A stretch of 64,000 bases of DNA from Ecdyonurus torrentis (taxonomy: Eukaryota; Arthropoda; Insecta; Ephemeroptera; Heptageniidae). Below are positions 12,517-25,996 of the stretch, piece after piece; positions within the stretch are counted from its first letter, which is position 1; every line of letters starts with the position of its first letter. Position numbers and translations under genes: made by a program. The notes beneath the pieces are model-generated. The model saw only the letters and a list, made by a program, of their open reading frames with translations. It did not search any database and had not been told where the DNA came from. The stretch covers positions 14,740,434-14,804,433 of the forward strand of contig OX439131.1 in the NCBI GenBank assembly GCA_949318235.1, written 5' to 3'.

Positions 12517-13419
12517 CAAGATTAGATATGAGAGTTCAATGCACCAATCATACTGTCACAAACTAACTAACTAGACTGTTAAAAAGAAAAATATGCCATC
12601 AAATGATTATATAAATGTTTCTTTTTTTCTTTTTCTTTTCTTTTTATTTACTCGACAAAAATAAAAATTGTACTTTTCTTGTGCAAACAAGTTATCATTA
12701 GCAACGTCATATTATTAAATTGCTTGTATTGATATATATATATATATATATTTCAAAAATAACAAAATAATGGTTGTTAAAAATAATTGTATTTCAAAAC
12801 AATAAAAAAATAATAATAAAATGTAGTTTTTAATAAAAAAAAATCTTAAGGGCTATAATGAAAATGATAAAGTTGAAATGTTATAGGTATAAAAGTTGAA
12901 AAAAATAATTAAATATTGATTAATTCTTAATTAAAGAATTTAATTAATTTTATTATATCCTTATAGTAAATTTTTACCTTTACGATAGCGAAAGAAGAGT
13001 GGAAAAACATACAATAATAAAAACTTAACGTTGGCTCAAATGACAAAACAAGGGGCACAATAATAATAAAAAAAAAAAAGAAAAAAAATAAGAGGGAGAA
13101 CTTTTGCTCTTATGAAGGGTCAGCTATAAAAGTTACGAGAGTGCAGAGGTGATCAGCTGAGATTGGGGGTGGATGGAGGGAGGAGAGAGGTAGATACTAA
13201 ACTGCTACTGTAAACTGTGAGTCACACACTAAACAAAAATACTGATGTTCCATTGTATCAATGCATTAGCTTAAATAGGATCTAACTTGATTATTTTTAG
13301 TATACTCACAATATAACATTGTATGTTCACAGTTTAATATCGTCAAAAGAACCTAAAATTTTCCAATTAGTATTCAACTAACTCTTAAGTTTATACTTTA
13401 CTTTTTATTTGAATTCACA

Positions 13420-13450
<31 letters not shown>

Positions 13451-13852
13451 CTAACATGTGATCCTTTTTGTTAATTTGATTAAATTTGCTTCACACATTT
13501 TCTAATTTATACAGCGTGATATATATATTCATATCAAGAAATAAATCAACTTTGCAATATATTTCTCATAATATCATAAAACTATACAAGATTAATACTA
13601 TATTATATCCCTTGAAAATATATCATTTTTTAAGATATAAATTTATTGCTTGCTTTACTAAACGATTTTATCTTATATATTATTATATAAAATGTACACT
13701 ACATATATATATATATATGTAGTTCTTGTTGTTTCAAACAATTATTACTTTATATAAATAAATGTTCCTAACAATAATCTTAATCGTGATAAATAACAAT
13801 AAAAACACGCATGCGTTTGAGGCTTCTACAATGGTTTGATGACAGGTCACGT

Positions 13853-13870
13853 TATTTCACATGTGAAATA
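13853..13870. promoter_or_regulatory. 18-bp perfect palindrome with CACATGTG core
   Basis: TATTTCACATGTGAAATA reads identically on both strands over 18 bases and carries an E-box (CANNTG) with symmetric flanks, as expected for a bHLH or bHLH-ZIP dimer site. It lies 30-80 bp from two ATGGCGCC words arranged head to head. No gene start is adjacent; function is inference. Confidence 0.35.
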
Positions 13871-13900
13871 GACATATTTGTTTTGTTGTGTATACGCAGC

Positions 13901-13938
13901 ATGGCGCCTTTATATAATATTGTTAGTTCAGGCGCCAT
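13901..13938. repeat. inverted pair of ATGGCGCCT words
   Basis: ATGGCGCCT near 13901 and its exact complement AGGCGCCAT near 13930 form a nine-base stem with a loop of about 20 nt. GGCGCC is expected only rarely in DNA this AT-rich, yet it occurs here twice and again in a 12-bp palindrome at 18890. The word overlaps the GCCAT core of YY1-type sites. It could equally be a stem-loop remnant. Confidence 0.35.
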
Positions 13939-14612
13939 CTAAGTTTTTAAGACTCTTTTTTTATATTATTATTATTATTTCTTTCTTTCTATTAATTCAT
14001 TTTGCAATGATATTGCACCAGTATAAAAATAAAAAGTGTTTATACGTTTATATGACCGACAATAAAATTTAAATGTTTGTTTATATATATATATATATAC
14101 ACACACTATAGTATTGTCTAGCCAACATTAATTACTTTTAAGGAAAAATAATATAAGAAAATGTGTCACACTTATTCTTTGTGCTCTATTAAACTTTAAC
14201 ACGCAAAATTACACAGTTATATATAGAATTTCTTACGAGTAAATTTAAATTTATGTTTTTGTATAGTGTTGTAATGTTTACTTTATAGATCTGTTTATTG
14301 TTTAATTATGGAAATAAATATAATAAAAGCTGACAATTTTTTAAATTTCCTAATTTATTGGGTTCTGATCATATTAAAAATTATCAAATCAATTATAGAG
14401 GTCAGAAAATTTGAAGGACAAAAAAACGTGTTTGCGAGTTTTAAGGAACTTGTTATCATGATGAAGAGGGGGGCAAGTTGATCAGTGGATGAAGAACGTG
14501 ATAGTATAACGTAAATTTAATTTTCATGTTCATTTGGAACAAGAGGAACTGAAATGTTGAAAACTTATGTGAGTGTCACGAAACATAATGCAAAACTTTG
14601 GATTTCGGGGGT

Positions 14613-14950
14613 TTAAAGATTACAGCCATAGACCACATAAAACAACATGTGCTTTTTAATGAATAAACACGAAATATTATCTTTAAAACTAATGCCAATT
14701 TTTACCAGAATGTTAATATAGTCCCACGAGAGAGCGTGAAAATACTGTTAAGTATGCAATTTGCGTGACTATTCATGTTTCTCATGCAAAAATTAGTAAA
14801 AAATGTTGTGTGGGTTGGATAATTTGAAATTTTTTGACCACTGCTACGGAGCTACAGCTGGGTTTTGAGATAACTAAAGTTATTTATGTAAGTTCGATCA
14901 AGTGTTTTGTGATATAAATGCTTATCTTTTCTTCTGGTCTATTCCTTTCA
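14613..14950 (-). mobile_element. TTAA-flanked short transposon, family B copy 1
   Basis: About 338 bp that aligns along its length, on the minus strand, with 60346-60678. Shared landmarks on the minus strand, in order, include CATTTATATCACAA, ACTTACATAAATAAC, TCTCAAAACCCA, CTGTAGC-CCGTAGCAGT, CACAACATTTTTT, CACGCAAA, ACGCTCTC and CATTCTGGTAAAAATT. The ends carry weak inverted repeats around GGMATAGAC / GTCTATGGC and a TTAA at the 14613 end, as in a TTAA-inserting non-autonomous DNA transposon. No open frame codes for a transposase. The copy has drifted considerably from its partner, so it is old. Confidence 0.7.
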
Positions 14951-15149
14951 GTTCCGTAAGTCTCAATATTAACTTCAATAACTTTTTTTTTTTGTCTTTA
15001 TGTTAATGATGAACTACCATACTAGTGAGTAAGCTTTAAACTGATTCAATTTATTTGAGAAAAGTTGTTGAAACTATAAAAAACAATAACTTATGTTTTA
15101 ACAAAATCTTTGACAGCAAGAACTGCTCAGCAGAGAACTGCTGCATCTT

Positions 15150-15179
15150 TGTGGCCTCGCAATAAAAATTATTATCTAC
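15150..15179. repeat. short dispersed repeat, copy 2
   Basis: Partner of the segment at 1750-1779 (26 of 29 bases identical, with the 19-base core CAATAAAAATTATTATCTA intact). About 40 bp later a 36-bp poly-A begins, which would suit the 3' end of a retroposed sequence, though the first copy lacks such a tail. Confidence 0.45.
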
Positions 15180-15220
15180 AAAACAGTGACATTATTGAAG
15201 CTCTAACTCTTCTCTTTAAC

Positions 15221-15221
<1 letters not shown>

Positions 15222-15257
<36 letters not shown>
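15222..15257. repeat. poly-A tract
   Basis: A 36-bp A run downstream of the dispersed short repeat at 15150. Possibly a retroposition tail. Confidence 0.9.
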
Positions 15258-15260
<3 letters not shown>

Positions 15261-15420
15261 ATATAAATTGAACATTATATAAAATGAACAAAATCATGAA
15301 ACAAATGAATTCCTGAACATTTGTTTATTCATCAAAATATAAAAAAAAAATAAAACTTGGCATTGTATTATAGACAATTTAGTTTTACACAATATAACGT
15401 GCAGTTTTTCAATTTAACAA

Positions 15421-15483
15421 CACGTGACTTTTGATGTGAGAATTGCCGGTCACGTGACATTAATTTCCGGTGCGTGTTTCCGG
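15421..15483. promoter_or_regulatory. E-box and ETS-site cluster
   Basis: Within 63 bp there are two CACGTG E-boxes: CACGTGAC at 15421 and the perfect 10-bp palindrome GTCACGTGAC at 15449-15458, which fits USF/MITF/TFEB (CLEAR-like) sites. Two ETS cores follow, ATTTCCGG at 15463-15470 and GTTTCCGG at 15476-15483. CpG-containing words of this kind are rare in the surrounding DNA, so the cluster is a good enhancer or promoter candidate. It lies about 5.5 kb upstream of the minus-strand coding exons and could belong to that gene, but no transcript evidence is available. Confidence 0.5.
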
Positions 15484-16380
15484 TTTAAATAAAAAAGAAA
15501 GAAAAGTATAATAATATATAATACTCAGTCGAGTATAACAAATATAGTGCACGCGACTTTAATTTTCTTCGAGACACGATATTGATGGAAATCTCATAAA
15601 ATTTATCAAGAACATAAATTGGTTTTAACGTATATCAACCCCTCTTGATCTTTATAACTTTTATATAGTATAAGATAATTCAACTTAAGGACCTAATTTA
15701 CAATTTAATGTTAAACAATATAATTTTGGTTACTTTGATGTAAGTGCAATTGATTATTTATTATAAATAAATGATCAATTTTTATTATAAGAAACTATAT
15801 AAAGAATTTAGAAACCAAACATTTTTTTTTGTATGGCATTCCAACCATGCTTGGAAAAAGGTTATGGTATTCTTCCGATAAATTAGCAAGATTCTGAAAT
15901 ATTTGTCTATAACAAGTATAGTTAAGATACGACTTATAAGTATAGACTTGTAAAGATAAGTCTAAAATAAGACAATATATAGAATCATACGTTGAAGTTG
16001 TTGTTTTTTTGTAACCCCATACTATTGAAACAGTATTTTCTAACATTACTATCTTAACAAATAGATCAGTAAAATAACTGTAACATTATTAAACAAACTT
16101 ACAATTTAATATATACTACTATTAGGTATTTTACTTTTATATCTATTGTAGTTCTAATTGAGTCCAAAATAACATACTTTAGCAAATATATTAAATAATT
16201 ATTATCCACGCATTTGGAAATAATATAATATTATGAACTAAGTGAAACTTGAAACTTATATCTATATAGCAAACCAAACAGCAATTATTTGTAACATTAT
16301 ATTAAATAATAATGAACTTTACCTCATATCTACTTCCATTGTACACATATATGCATGAGAAAAGGTAACTATATAATATG

Positions 16381-16446
<66 letters not shown>
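16381..16446. repeat. imperfect (CT)n microsatellite
   Basis: CT repeats interrupted by periodic TTT, about 66 bp. Two overlapping Leu-Ser-rich frames here are repeat translations. Confidence 0.93.
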
Positions 16447-16854
16447 TCATTCTCAAGTTTGTGTAAATTTAGCTTCAAGCATCAAATTTCTATACTGTAT
16501 AGAGATGATGATCATCATGATGAACAATTTTACGAGAAATTTAATATTAAATTCAAATATAAATTATATATAAAATCCTTTTATATAAATATATATATTT
16601 TATAATATAGTATTATTAATTTTAAGGATATCAATTATAATTATATTAATGGATGTTTTAAATATGATTTTTTAACTTATGTATATATATTATATTATAT
16701 AAAGTTTCTTATTTTTGATTTTATCATACAAAACTTTATCTTTGTGATTTTATTATATTTTATATTATACATTTCATTTCCGAATGAAAGAAGAAAAGAT
16801 ACAAAATGTTTTGAGCCTCTTCAAAGTAAAATTTCAAGTATAAAGACATTTTGT

Positions 16855-16856
<2 letters not shown>

Positions 16857-16890
<34 letters not shown>
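16857..16890. repeat. (CT)n microsatellite
   Basis: CT run of about 34 bp. Confidence 0.93.
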
Positions 16891-16892
<2 letters not shown>

Positions 16893-18137
16893 CTTTTCTT
16901 ATCGCATCAAAGTAAAACGTATTTGAACATGCTTCGGTTTTGACATACAAGTGACATACAAAATGATCGAGAATAAAGATTGACTTTTGTTCCCATTCAA
17001 ATTTATAGAAGCATGCAAAACTTTTGACTTTCAAGATGAAATTAATGAAGTAGACTTTCAAACGTTGTACTGATAATAAAATATACTATATTGAATAAAG
17101 AGCATCATGTGTGTAACCGTATAATATATAAAATTTATCAATATAAAATACCCCTGATATTCAATACCAACGTATAATAATATAAAGCCACAAAAGCTGT
17201 ATTGAAAATTTTTTTTCTCATCTTTAAGATTTGAATATACGTTATTTGCTTGGAAATTTTAATATAATATGAAATTTTATGATTTCAAAAGAATTTTTCA
17301 TTATTATTATGTAAAAAAGTTGTTAGAGAGTTTCTCTCATTAATTATAAAACTTAATTGTAAATTGATAACTTTAATTGAATGTCATTTTTATTGCAAGA
17401 GATGAAAAACAATTAATTATATTTCTTACTGGAAAAACAGAAGCAGCTAATTAATCAACAGTGACGTGAAAAATGTATATTTCAATTTGTTTATATCTTA
17501 TTTCCAAAATTTTCAAACTTTATTTATAGATAAAAAAACATCTTCAAGTTTGGCAATTCTGTAATTAAATTTGTTAACAATTCGAAATGTTTATATACAT
17601 TTGGCTCCCTTTTTATTTTTATTATTATTAATTTTTTTATTGAAACGTTAGCAAATATTGACTTAACTCATTTAACTGTCAGTTCAAATAAAATCTTAAA
17701 TTATTAAATAGGATATAAGACTACATTGGAATGAAATATTTTATTAAAATTTAATGATGTAATAGTTTATTCAAGTTTGCATTTTGCTTCGATTAATATG
17801 ATCTAAAACTCATCCTTCATAATATTAACACTGTATGTCGGATTTAAATTTTTTTATAATACAGGTATTAATATAGGTCTATATTGTAGATAAATTTAGA
17901 ATTTTATTCAGATGCTGTTTATTACGAGTATACTTACAAAATTATATTTATAAAAATCTTATCTAAAAAAGTTAAAAAAAAAAAAAAATACTGAAACATA
18001 ATTTCATATTTTATCATTGTCAATTTGTGTATTTGAAAATCATGTAAAAAAAAAATGTATAATATTTTTTTTTATTTCCGAGAAAATGATGTGTTCATGC
18101 TACCTACGCAAACAAGCTACGAAATTTCCCAACATTC

Positions 18138-18208
18138 TAATTGGCTAACGACGAGTGATATACAGGGTGCTTCTATTTCAATAGCAAGCTTAGTTAGTAG
18201 TGACGTCA
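18138..18208. promoter_or_regulatory. inverted CCAAT box plus CRE
   Basis: ATTGG (inverted CCAAT) at 18138-18142 is followed 58 bp later by a perfect TGACGTCA at 18201-18208, in a patch of higher G+C (18085-18235). CCAAT with CRE is a common animal promoter pairing. The same patch is also open on the plus strand (18055-18249, 64 codons) with a rather protein-like composition, but it has no splice or start evidence. Confidence 0.3.
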
Positions 18209-18889
18209 TTTGTATTCATAATGATCTACTTTCAATATATTATGAATAACTCTATAGAATATAATTGTCGAAGTGAATAACTTAAATTTTACATTTTTTT
18301 TTTAACATTGCAAAATTGTTACAAATTTATATTATGAGTATATTTTACAAGAAAATTACGTCAAATATATAATTTTAGTCACCATATAAGCTTCTTTTAT
18401 AATTATTTACATTTTTTGACTGTCGTATTTTTATGAAAACTTCATGATTTATTTTCTTTTTATATAATAAAGCTAAAAATGTACACAGTTATGTTAACAT
18501 ATTATGTTCGTTAGACATTTAACGAAATTATGAGTCTTCCGTACCTGTAACAAACATGTAAAAATAGGAGAAAATCCTAAAAGTTAATCTAATTTTACTT
18601 TAAAATTATGCAATAGTATGTAAATAACAAAAATAAGCTAAAATATTTAAAATTATAAATCAGACATATACACATTGTTGAAAATTGATAGATAACTGTG
18701 ATTTTGTAAATGAGAATAGTATATATAATATGGAGTGAGATAGAGAGAGTGGGAAAGAGAATATATTTGAGGATTTGAGTAACTCATTGTGTCATATGTC
18801 ACATTGAGTTGACAAGCAAATTTGGTACAAATGAGAGACAAGTATATAGGAGCGGGGGAGACCGGTTTATACAGTACGACTCATTAGAA

Positions 18890-18901
18890 CATGGCGCCAT
18901 G
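18890..18901. promoter_or_regulatory. 12-bp perfect palindrome CATGGCGCCATG
   Basis: A perfect palindrome built on GGCGCC within a G+C-richer patch (18840-18940). Same ATGGCGCC word as the inverted pair at 13901-13938. A role as a dimeric factor site is possible but unproven. Confidence 0.35.
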
Positions 18902-19197
18902 CGGTAAACTTGTGTGGTGCTAACCATGCGTAACCCCCATATAATATATATATACATATATACGTTATATATACATACATATTATATTATTGTATAGTAG
19001 TGGTCATACATTCATTAGTATTTTCCGAGCCATGAAAACTGATCCAATCATTCAGTAACATGATCAATAGAATGTCGTAGCCAATTAATTTCTATTTGAT
19101 ATATCTAACAGTAGCAAAAGAGAAAATAACACTGCCAACAAAAAAACAATTATTCAAACCTGACACTCTCTCTTATTTTCTATACTCCCAATATATA

Positions 19198-19302
<105 letters not shown>

Positions 19303-20099
19303 ATCATATTTCAAGTGTGGATCAATTTTAATTAATTTTAATTTTCTAGTGTACTTGAAATGTGATAAATAATTAATTTTATAATATATAAAAAATATAT
19401 ATATATATATAATGTAATGAGTTTAGCTTAGGTATTTATTTGTTTTTTCATTTAAAATATTAACAACTTTTTTTTTGCTAATTTAAAAACAGTTAAATAT
19501 AATTTTATTTCTTATTATTATTTCGTTTATGATTCAAAAACTTTGTTATAAAAATTAGCATAACCTTAGAAGATGATAATTCCATTGTGTAAGTATTGAT
19601 ACTGAATTTGATCAGTTTATTTAATTGTAAGTGTCTTTGTATGGAAACATAAAAGTTAACTTTATTTAGAAAGTCAGCATACATAAATAAACTGGCATAA
19701 TATGATTTCAAATAAAATAAAATTAAAAAATCAAAATAAGATTATAAAAGTTTATATTAAAAGTTAAAATTTTACGATCGTCTATTGGGGAGGGGGGTGG
19801 GTGTAAAATATCATTAGAGGAAAGATAAAATAATTGGTGTGAAGTTTTAATTTGTGTAGCTGACTCCCGCACTCGCTATAGCTCGCTAGCTCTCATGATG
19901 ATCATAATATTTAATACTCCTCAGGGGTGTAGCTTGGAATTAACACTGGCTGGCTGCCTGCCTGCCTGCTTTCCTGCGTAGGTCGATAAAGATTCAATTA
20001 TCTCATCAAAAATTACACCTGCCTCTATAAGTAATGTGTAAACTGGACGCGCGCGCGCCACTTTTAATCTTCTAAATAACAAATCCACTAAAATAACTA

Positions 20100-20107
20100 T
20101 GACGTCA
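20100..20107. promoter_or_regulatory. CRE palindrome TGACGTCA
   Basis: Perfect CREB/ATF palindrome, about 50 bp downstream of a GCGCGCGCG run in the G+C-richer patch at 19780-20110. No gene start visible next to it. Confidence 0.35.
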
Positions 20108-21686
20108 GAATGTTTTTGTACTCAAACATAGAATGAAATTGTGGCGTAACAGTAATATGTTATAATCAGATATGATGTGTTATGATTTTATGTTTTGTAA
20201 ACCTTTACACCTGCACAAATGAACATTTATGACGATTCGATGGAAAATGTACGCAAAGGTTATAACGATTAAATAGTATTAGAACTATACTACATGAGTC
20301 GGATTACAGATTTATTATTCCTTTTGAGTTTTTAACGTGATAAGTTTAGTCATCTGTAAATCTGTCAAAAAAATAATAAATAAATAATAATAAAAATAAA
20401 ACTGCATGCGGTTAACGAACGTATAGCATACTTCTCTTTTCTGCAGATTGCCCATGCTTCAAAAGATCATCTCATTCAATTTGAGTTTTATCCTTATTGC
20501 ACCACTTCAAATTGTCATGATATAAAAAAAAATATTTAAAAAGGTAAAACATATTGAATAACATTCAAAAGATGATATGCAATAAGTTTTTTTTTTCTTT
20601 TTTCCTTTTGTTACGTTGGGCTATATCATTACACAAACACTATGGTTTCTTATATACTTATATATACTATTGAAAAGAAAGATCGTTATACGTAAATATA
20701 ATATGTTATGTTTTGAATAGAATTTTGGTTGTTAAAAAAATAATAAACTTTTGATGAGGTCATCTTATAAGGTCAAAATTTTGCCTGTGGTGACAAGTTT
20801 GAGAAACATGAGAACTGTCAACCATATTGCGTTTGGTCACTAGAGACAAATTGCTTCGTCCAGTCTAATACAGCCCTCTTCTATTGTCTTTCTAAAGCAA
20901 AATCTATTGTTTAAACTTTTCTTGGCACTATATACCGCAAAACTTTAACAACAATACAAAAGAGGAACTTTTTTTTTTCACCTCCTGGTATGAAGTGTAT
21001 ATAAAATATTATAAACTATTTCACAACTTTTTATATAACAATACACATTTAGCAAAAGAAGTTTTATATTATGCAAGCAAGTGCATTATAGCAAAGTGCA
21101 TGGTAGTTTTTTTTGTATGATATGCAAGTAAATAAATTTTTTTATGTCATATGTTATATAAATTATTAATCATTATTGTTGAAATCTTTATTTTCTATAG
21201 AACTTGGATGTACGAAGAATACTATATTTTAGAGTATATATATATAAATAAATATATTTATAATTCTTTATGAACATAAAGAATTTATTTTTTGAGTATA
21301 TTTAGTTCTAAATTTTTACTCTCTATTTATTGAGAACACAAACGTTTATTGGACAACAATATTTTTAACATAGACTACTTGTGTAATCGTTGATTAGCTG
21401 AGTTTTTTTTTTTTTTTGTTATTTTTTTACTATTTTTGCTTTGATATAACTAAAAGTAATATTGTAAATTAATGTCAGTCCATAATTAAAAAAAAAAATG
21501 TTATTATGAAGAGATTATATTGAACTAAACAAGTGCGTATGAGCTTTTTTAAAGTAATTAATAACAAACATCAACATCAACACCAAATACAAAAAAAAAA
21601 AAAAAAAAAAGTACTGATTTCTTCGTACAACAGAATCAAAGCAGTAACCATTATAAATATTTTATCAATATCTCCCTATCAATACA

Positions 21687-21688
<2 letters not shown>

Positions 21689-21736
<48 letters not shown>
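21689..21736. repeat. (TA)n microsatellite
   Basis: TA run of about 48 bp. Confidence 0.95.
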
Positions 21737-21740
<4 letters not shown>

Positions 21741-22404
21741 AAAACACAAACAAAGCTTTTGCCTTTCATTTTTAAAAAACAGTAAATTTTTTTTCAATTA
21801 AAATTCAATTTATATTAAAAAAAAGTAAATAAAATATACTTAAAAGGCTTTTATAAAAGAGAGAATGAAAAAATCTAATTTCAATTTTCTTTTTTTAGCA
21901 AAAAAAAAAATAATAATAATAAAGAGAGAGAATGAATTGTAATTATTACAAATTCACATCATTCATGTTTGAGAATAAGCTGGCGTGTGCTTGAGAGAGA
22001 GAGAGAGAGAGAGCTATCAAGATTTTAATTACAATCCAGCATGAGACGAGCTTTTTATTTGTTGTGTAAATCAGAACAGGCATCTCCAAACATCAAGGAA
22101 CAACAAACAATAAGAAACACAAAAGTATTTTAAATTTTTGTGTACATGGTATTTACACGTTGAAATGGTAACGTGTACAAGCATACAATCATATAATATA
22201 AATTTTATTTTATAATTATAAATTCTATATTTATTTAAATTTAAATTTTGTATATTATTGGTAAATATTCAGATCGTGATATTGCATATCAAATATTTGT
22301 TAGTTTGTTTATTAAATATGTAAATAAGTTAAGTTTATATTGAGTATTATTTATATGTATTGAATTCTAAACTCTTTCATTTACTGAGTGAGTTTTTGTA
22401 TGTA

Positions 22405-22670
<266 letters not shown>

Positions 22671-23571
22671 GCTGTAATAGTAGCATGCGATGTGGAAATA
22701 TTATAGTAAAATAATATTTAATCAATTTAATTTGTATTCAAATGATGAATTTTTATTTGCATTCTTCAATTTTATCACACGTTCACTTGAATAAAATTGA
22801 TTTAATACAAACAATGATTTTAATATAATGAGTGTTAAAAATTATACAGTCATAGAAGTTAAATGTGAGTGTCAAATTTTAGCGTTGGACTTTAACTTTA
22901 TTTCGTCACAAAAAGTGATAGCACAAAAAAAAAAATAAAATAAAAAAAAAAAAAAAAAAAAGGAAAAGGAAAAGGAGGGAAAGAAAGTGTACATTATGAT
23001 TTTTTATCGTACATCTCTCTCTTTCTGTTCCTTTCTCCTTCTTTCTTTTTCTCTGCAAATAAAAAATAAAAATCAGAAAAATAAATTAAATCTTGAAAAG
23101 TTGCAATATATAAATTGATATTATAAATAAACATGGTTATGACGTATCTTTGAAGTAGAATTGATTGATTGAGGTCGCGAGAGTTGCCAGCGGTGCTTCA
23201 GGATATCACAAACTGCAGTATAGAATTCTCAATTTAATATACCAACGGTTGCAACTTGTACTACTTTACACCTGAGCTAGAAATTATTGCAACACTTATG
23301 ATTGATTTTACATCGAAAGCTATTATTAATAATATTGACGTATTAAAACTAACTTAATTATATATATATTATGATGAACATATTACTCAAGAGAGGAGAT
23401 TGAAATACCATAGAATCAAAGCTTATCATCAATTTATTCAATAATTAGAGAAATATTTGAAATAATTATTATTATTGTTATTATTAAATATAGCATTGGG
23501 GAAAAATTGATGTAAGTATTGCAAAAACTCTATAAACGTACATTTCCAATAAAAAGCTCTCAATAATTTAC

Positions 23572-23603
<32 letters not shown>

Positions 23604-23946
23604 CATATTTTAATAGAAAAATTTTGTTTCTAAGAATATTATAATGTCATATAAAAAAGGCTGATATTTTTCTTTATATTTATATAAACAAAATTTGAAT
23701 CAATAAATATAAATATTTTTGTTGTCGTTTCTTTTTCTTGCTTTTTTTTCTTTTAAAGCCTGACCTTTTTTTATTCATGTCTTTTTGCTGAAATATTGTA
23801 AGTTGATATTGTAAAATTGAAAACATGAGAGAAGAAACGAGAGAAAGAAAGAGAACAAGAGAGGGAGTGCAAATCAGATCGTTTTCCATTTTGTATACGT
23901 TGAAGAGAAAAAGTTTACACATCGATTTGTTGTGTGTCTCATATCT

Positions 23947-23981
<35 letters not shown>

Positions 23982-24303
23982 CGTCCCGTCCGCGTACTCA
24001 ATATGTGCGTGACTAAACTTTGCAATCCTTACTGCATATGAGGAGCAAAAGAAGATATCAAATAAGGAAGAAAGTTTTATTTTACTCTCTTTTTTTCTCT
24101 CTTCTTGACAACCCACCTTTGTGTCCACTTGGCTTTACTCTCTCTCTCTCTCTTACTTGAGCAACGATGAGATTCATCGTGTTTGTTCAAAAAATCTCTC
24201 TGTATATCTCACTCTCTGTTATTTGACGCTAGCATATTGCTTTCTCAAAAAAAAAATAAAATAAAAAATACGAAACGATGAGATAAAATAAAATAAGTTG
24301 AAA

Positions 24304-24306
<3 letters not shown>

Positions 24307-24358
<52 letters not shown>
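24307..24358. repeat. (TA)n microsatellite
   Basis: TA run of about 52 bp. Confidence 0.95.
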
Positions 24359-24360
<2 letters not shown>

Positions 24361-25996
24361 AGCAAGAAGAAAAAAGAAAAAATCATTGAGGCAGTAGAGT
24401 GAAAAACTTTGATTAAACTTGTAAGATAATTCAAGTGAAAATAATTCAATAATTTTTAATATTATTTTATTATTATTATAAATGAACATTGATAAATGTA
24501 GGATCAGTTTTCAATTTTGGGTATAATTTCTTAAGAAATTAAAAATATAGATATATAGAAAGTTTAACAGGTTTAGTCAGGTGAATGGATATTAATAAAA
24601 AGTTAAAAAGTTTTTGTCATACGTATGAAAGAAGTTATCACTACGATATTAATTAGAATATGATATATAGGCTATTTATAATGTTATAATAATATTTGAG
24701 AAAAGCTGTATTTTACAATGTTTAAATTTTTAAGTCAAAGCGCCTTGTATAACGGCAACTTTTGAAGCACAACCATTAAGCAGGTTGCATACATTCTTGA
24801 GTTGGCAGGGGCTATTTTGGGTTCAGCCTTGTTTTTTCTTTACCAATTTCGCTTTCTTTTATACTCTGAAATACAACAATGAAATGGTGAAATATATATG
24901 TTAACGCTTTCTGTACTGAAATTATTAAAAAAAAAAATGTACGCAATAAAATAAACTCATTGTTATAACTCTTTCATACAAAATAAAATGTGTTTTTTCT
25001 GTTATTATGCTAAATATATTTTTTATTATATTTATATTTACAATCTTATCTAATATACCAAAAAAAATTGGCTTAAGTCCAGTTAAGAGTGTCAAAATCT
25101 TTATTCTTTATTGTTTATTTGAGGGTCTTGAAAAAAATTATGTATATATTTTCTTTTACATAATATACAGAAAACATATTATAGTTGTTCATATATTTTA
25201 AATTGGTCAAGTTTAAGTCAACTCGTAATATGCATAGGAAAAAAGTATTTACCTATAGAGTATATTCAACAAACTTGTATCGACTTAGCTACCGTGTATT
25301 TTTGTTATAATGTATACATGCATGAGAGAGAGAGAGAGAGAGAGAGAGAGCAGAGAACATATTCCCTGTAGATCACATTCAATCTATATGGAAATGTGTT
25401 TAGCTGTGTCCCACTCTCAAGCCACATTTTCCACTAGCTGCTACGCTCTCGTTCTCTCTCTCTATGCCTATGTATGTATGTGGACCATAGCTAGCCAGAA
25501 CTGTGTGTATATACGTATATATATACGTGCTGATATGTGAAACAAACATACACATATACATCCTTTACTTGGAAAGAAAATGGTTTCTTCGCCTTGTGTT
25601 TTCATCTTCTTCCCCCGCCCCCCCCCCCCCTCCTTCTTCTATAACCATAGTAACATATTTTGTATATAAATATTGCATAAGCCTAAAATTTATTTTTAAA
25701 CAGTTTTATGTAAATATTTATAAAATATGATAACGTTATCAAATAATATTATAAATACGGTACATAAGTTTGCAAATAGTTGCATCTACTTAATGCTAAG
25801 TAGGCGTATAATCTCAAATAAGTTTATAAATCTAAATATTAAAAATGAGTTTGCTTTTTTATGATATCATAGCAATAAAATGAAATCAAAAACAAATAAT
25901 AAAAAAAAAGTAACAAAATGTTTATGTTTTATAAACTATGAAGTACCTAGTGTTGGTTTGTGAAAACATAATATACACATATGCCAAAACAACGTC

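Larger units (their letters stand above)
9959..14612. other. AT-rich non-coding stretch upstream of coding exons
   Basis: No protein gene identified. If the gene model at 9432-9958 is right, this is a 5' UTR intron on the minus strand. Contents include a 25-bp poly-A at 10401-10425, a T run near 10588-10606, a (GA)n tract at 12491-12516, a 29-bp poly-A at 13422-13450, a G+C-richer purine-rich patch at 13090-13200, and a palindrome cluster at 13853-13940. The open frame at 12205-12519 is made by the (GA)n tract and AT-rich DNA. Confidence 0.55.

Noticed and set aside
19784..19800. G-quadruplex candidate in GGGGAGGGGGGTGGG
   Set aside because: Only three separated G runs, so a four-tract quadruplex is not satisfied without using a zero-length loop.
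23175..23182. TCGCGAGA as a TCTCGCGAGA promoter palindrome
   Set aside because: The left half is not preserved (GGTCGCGAGA), so only part of the motif is present.
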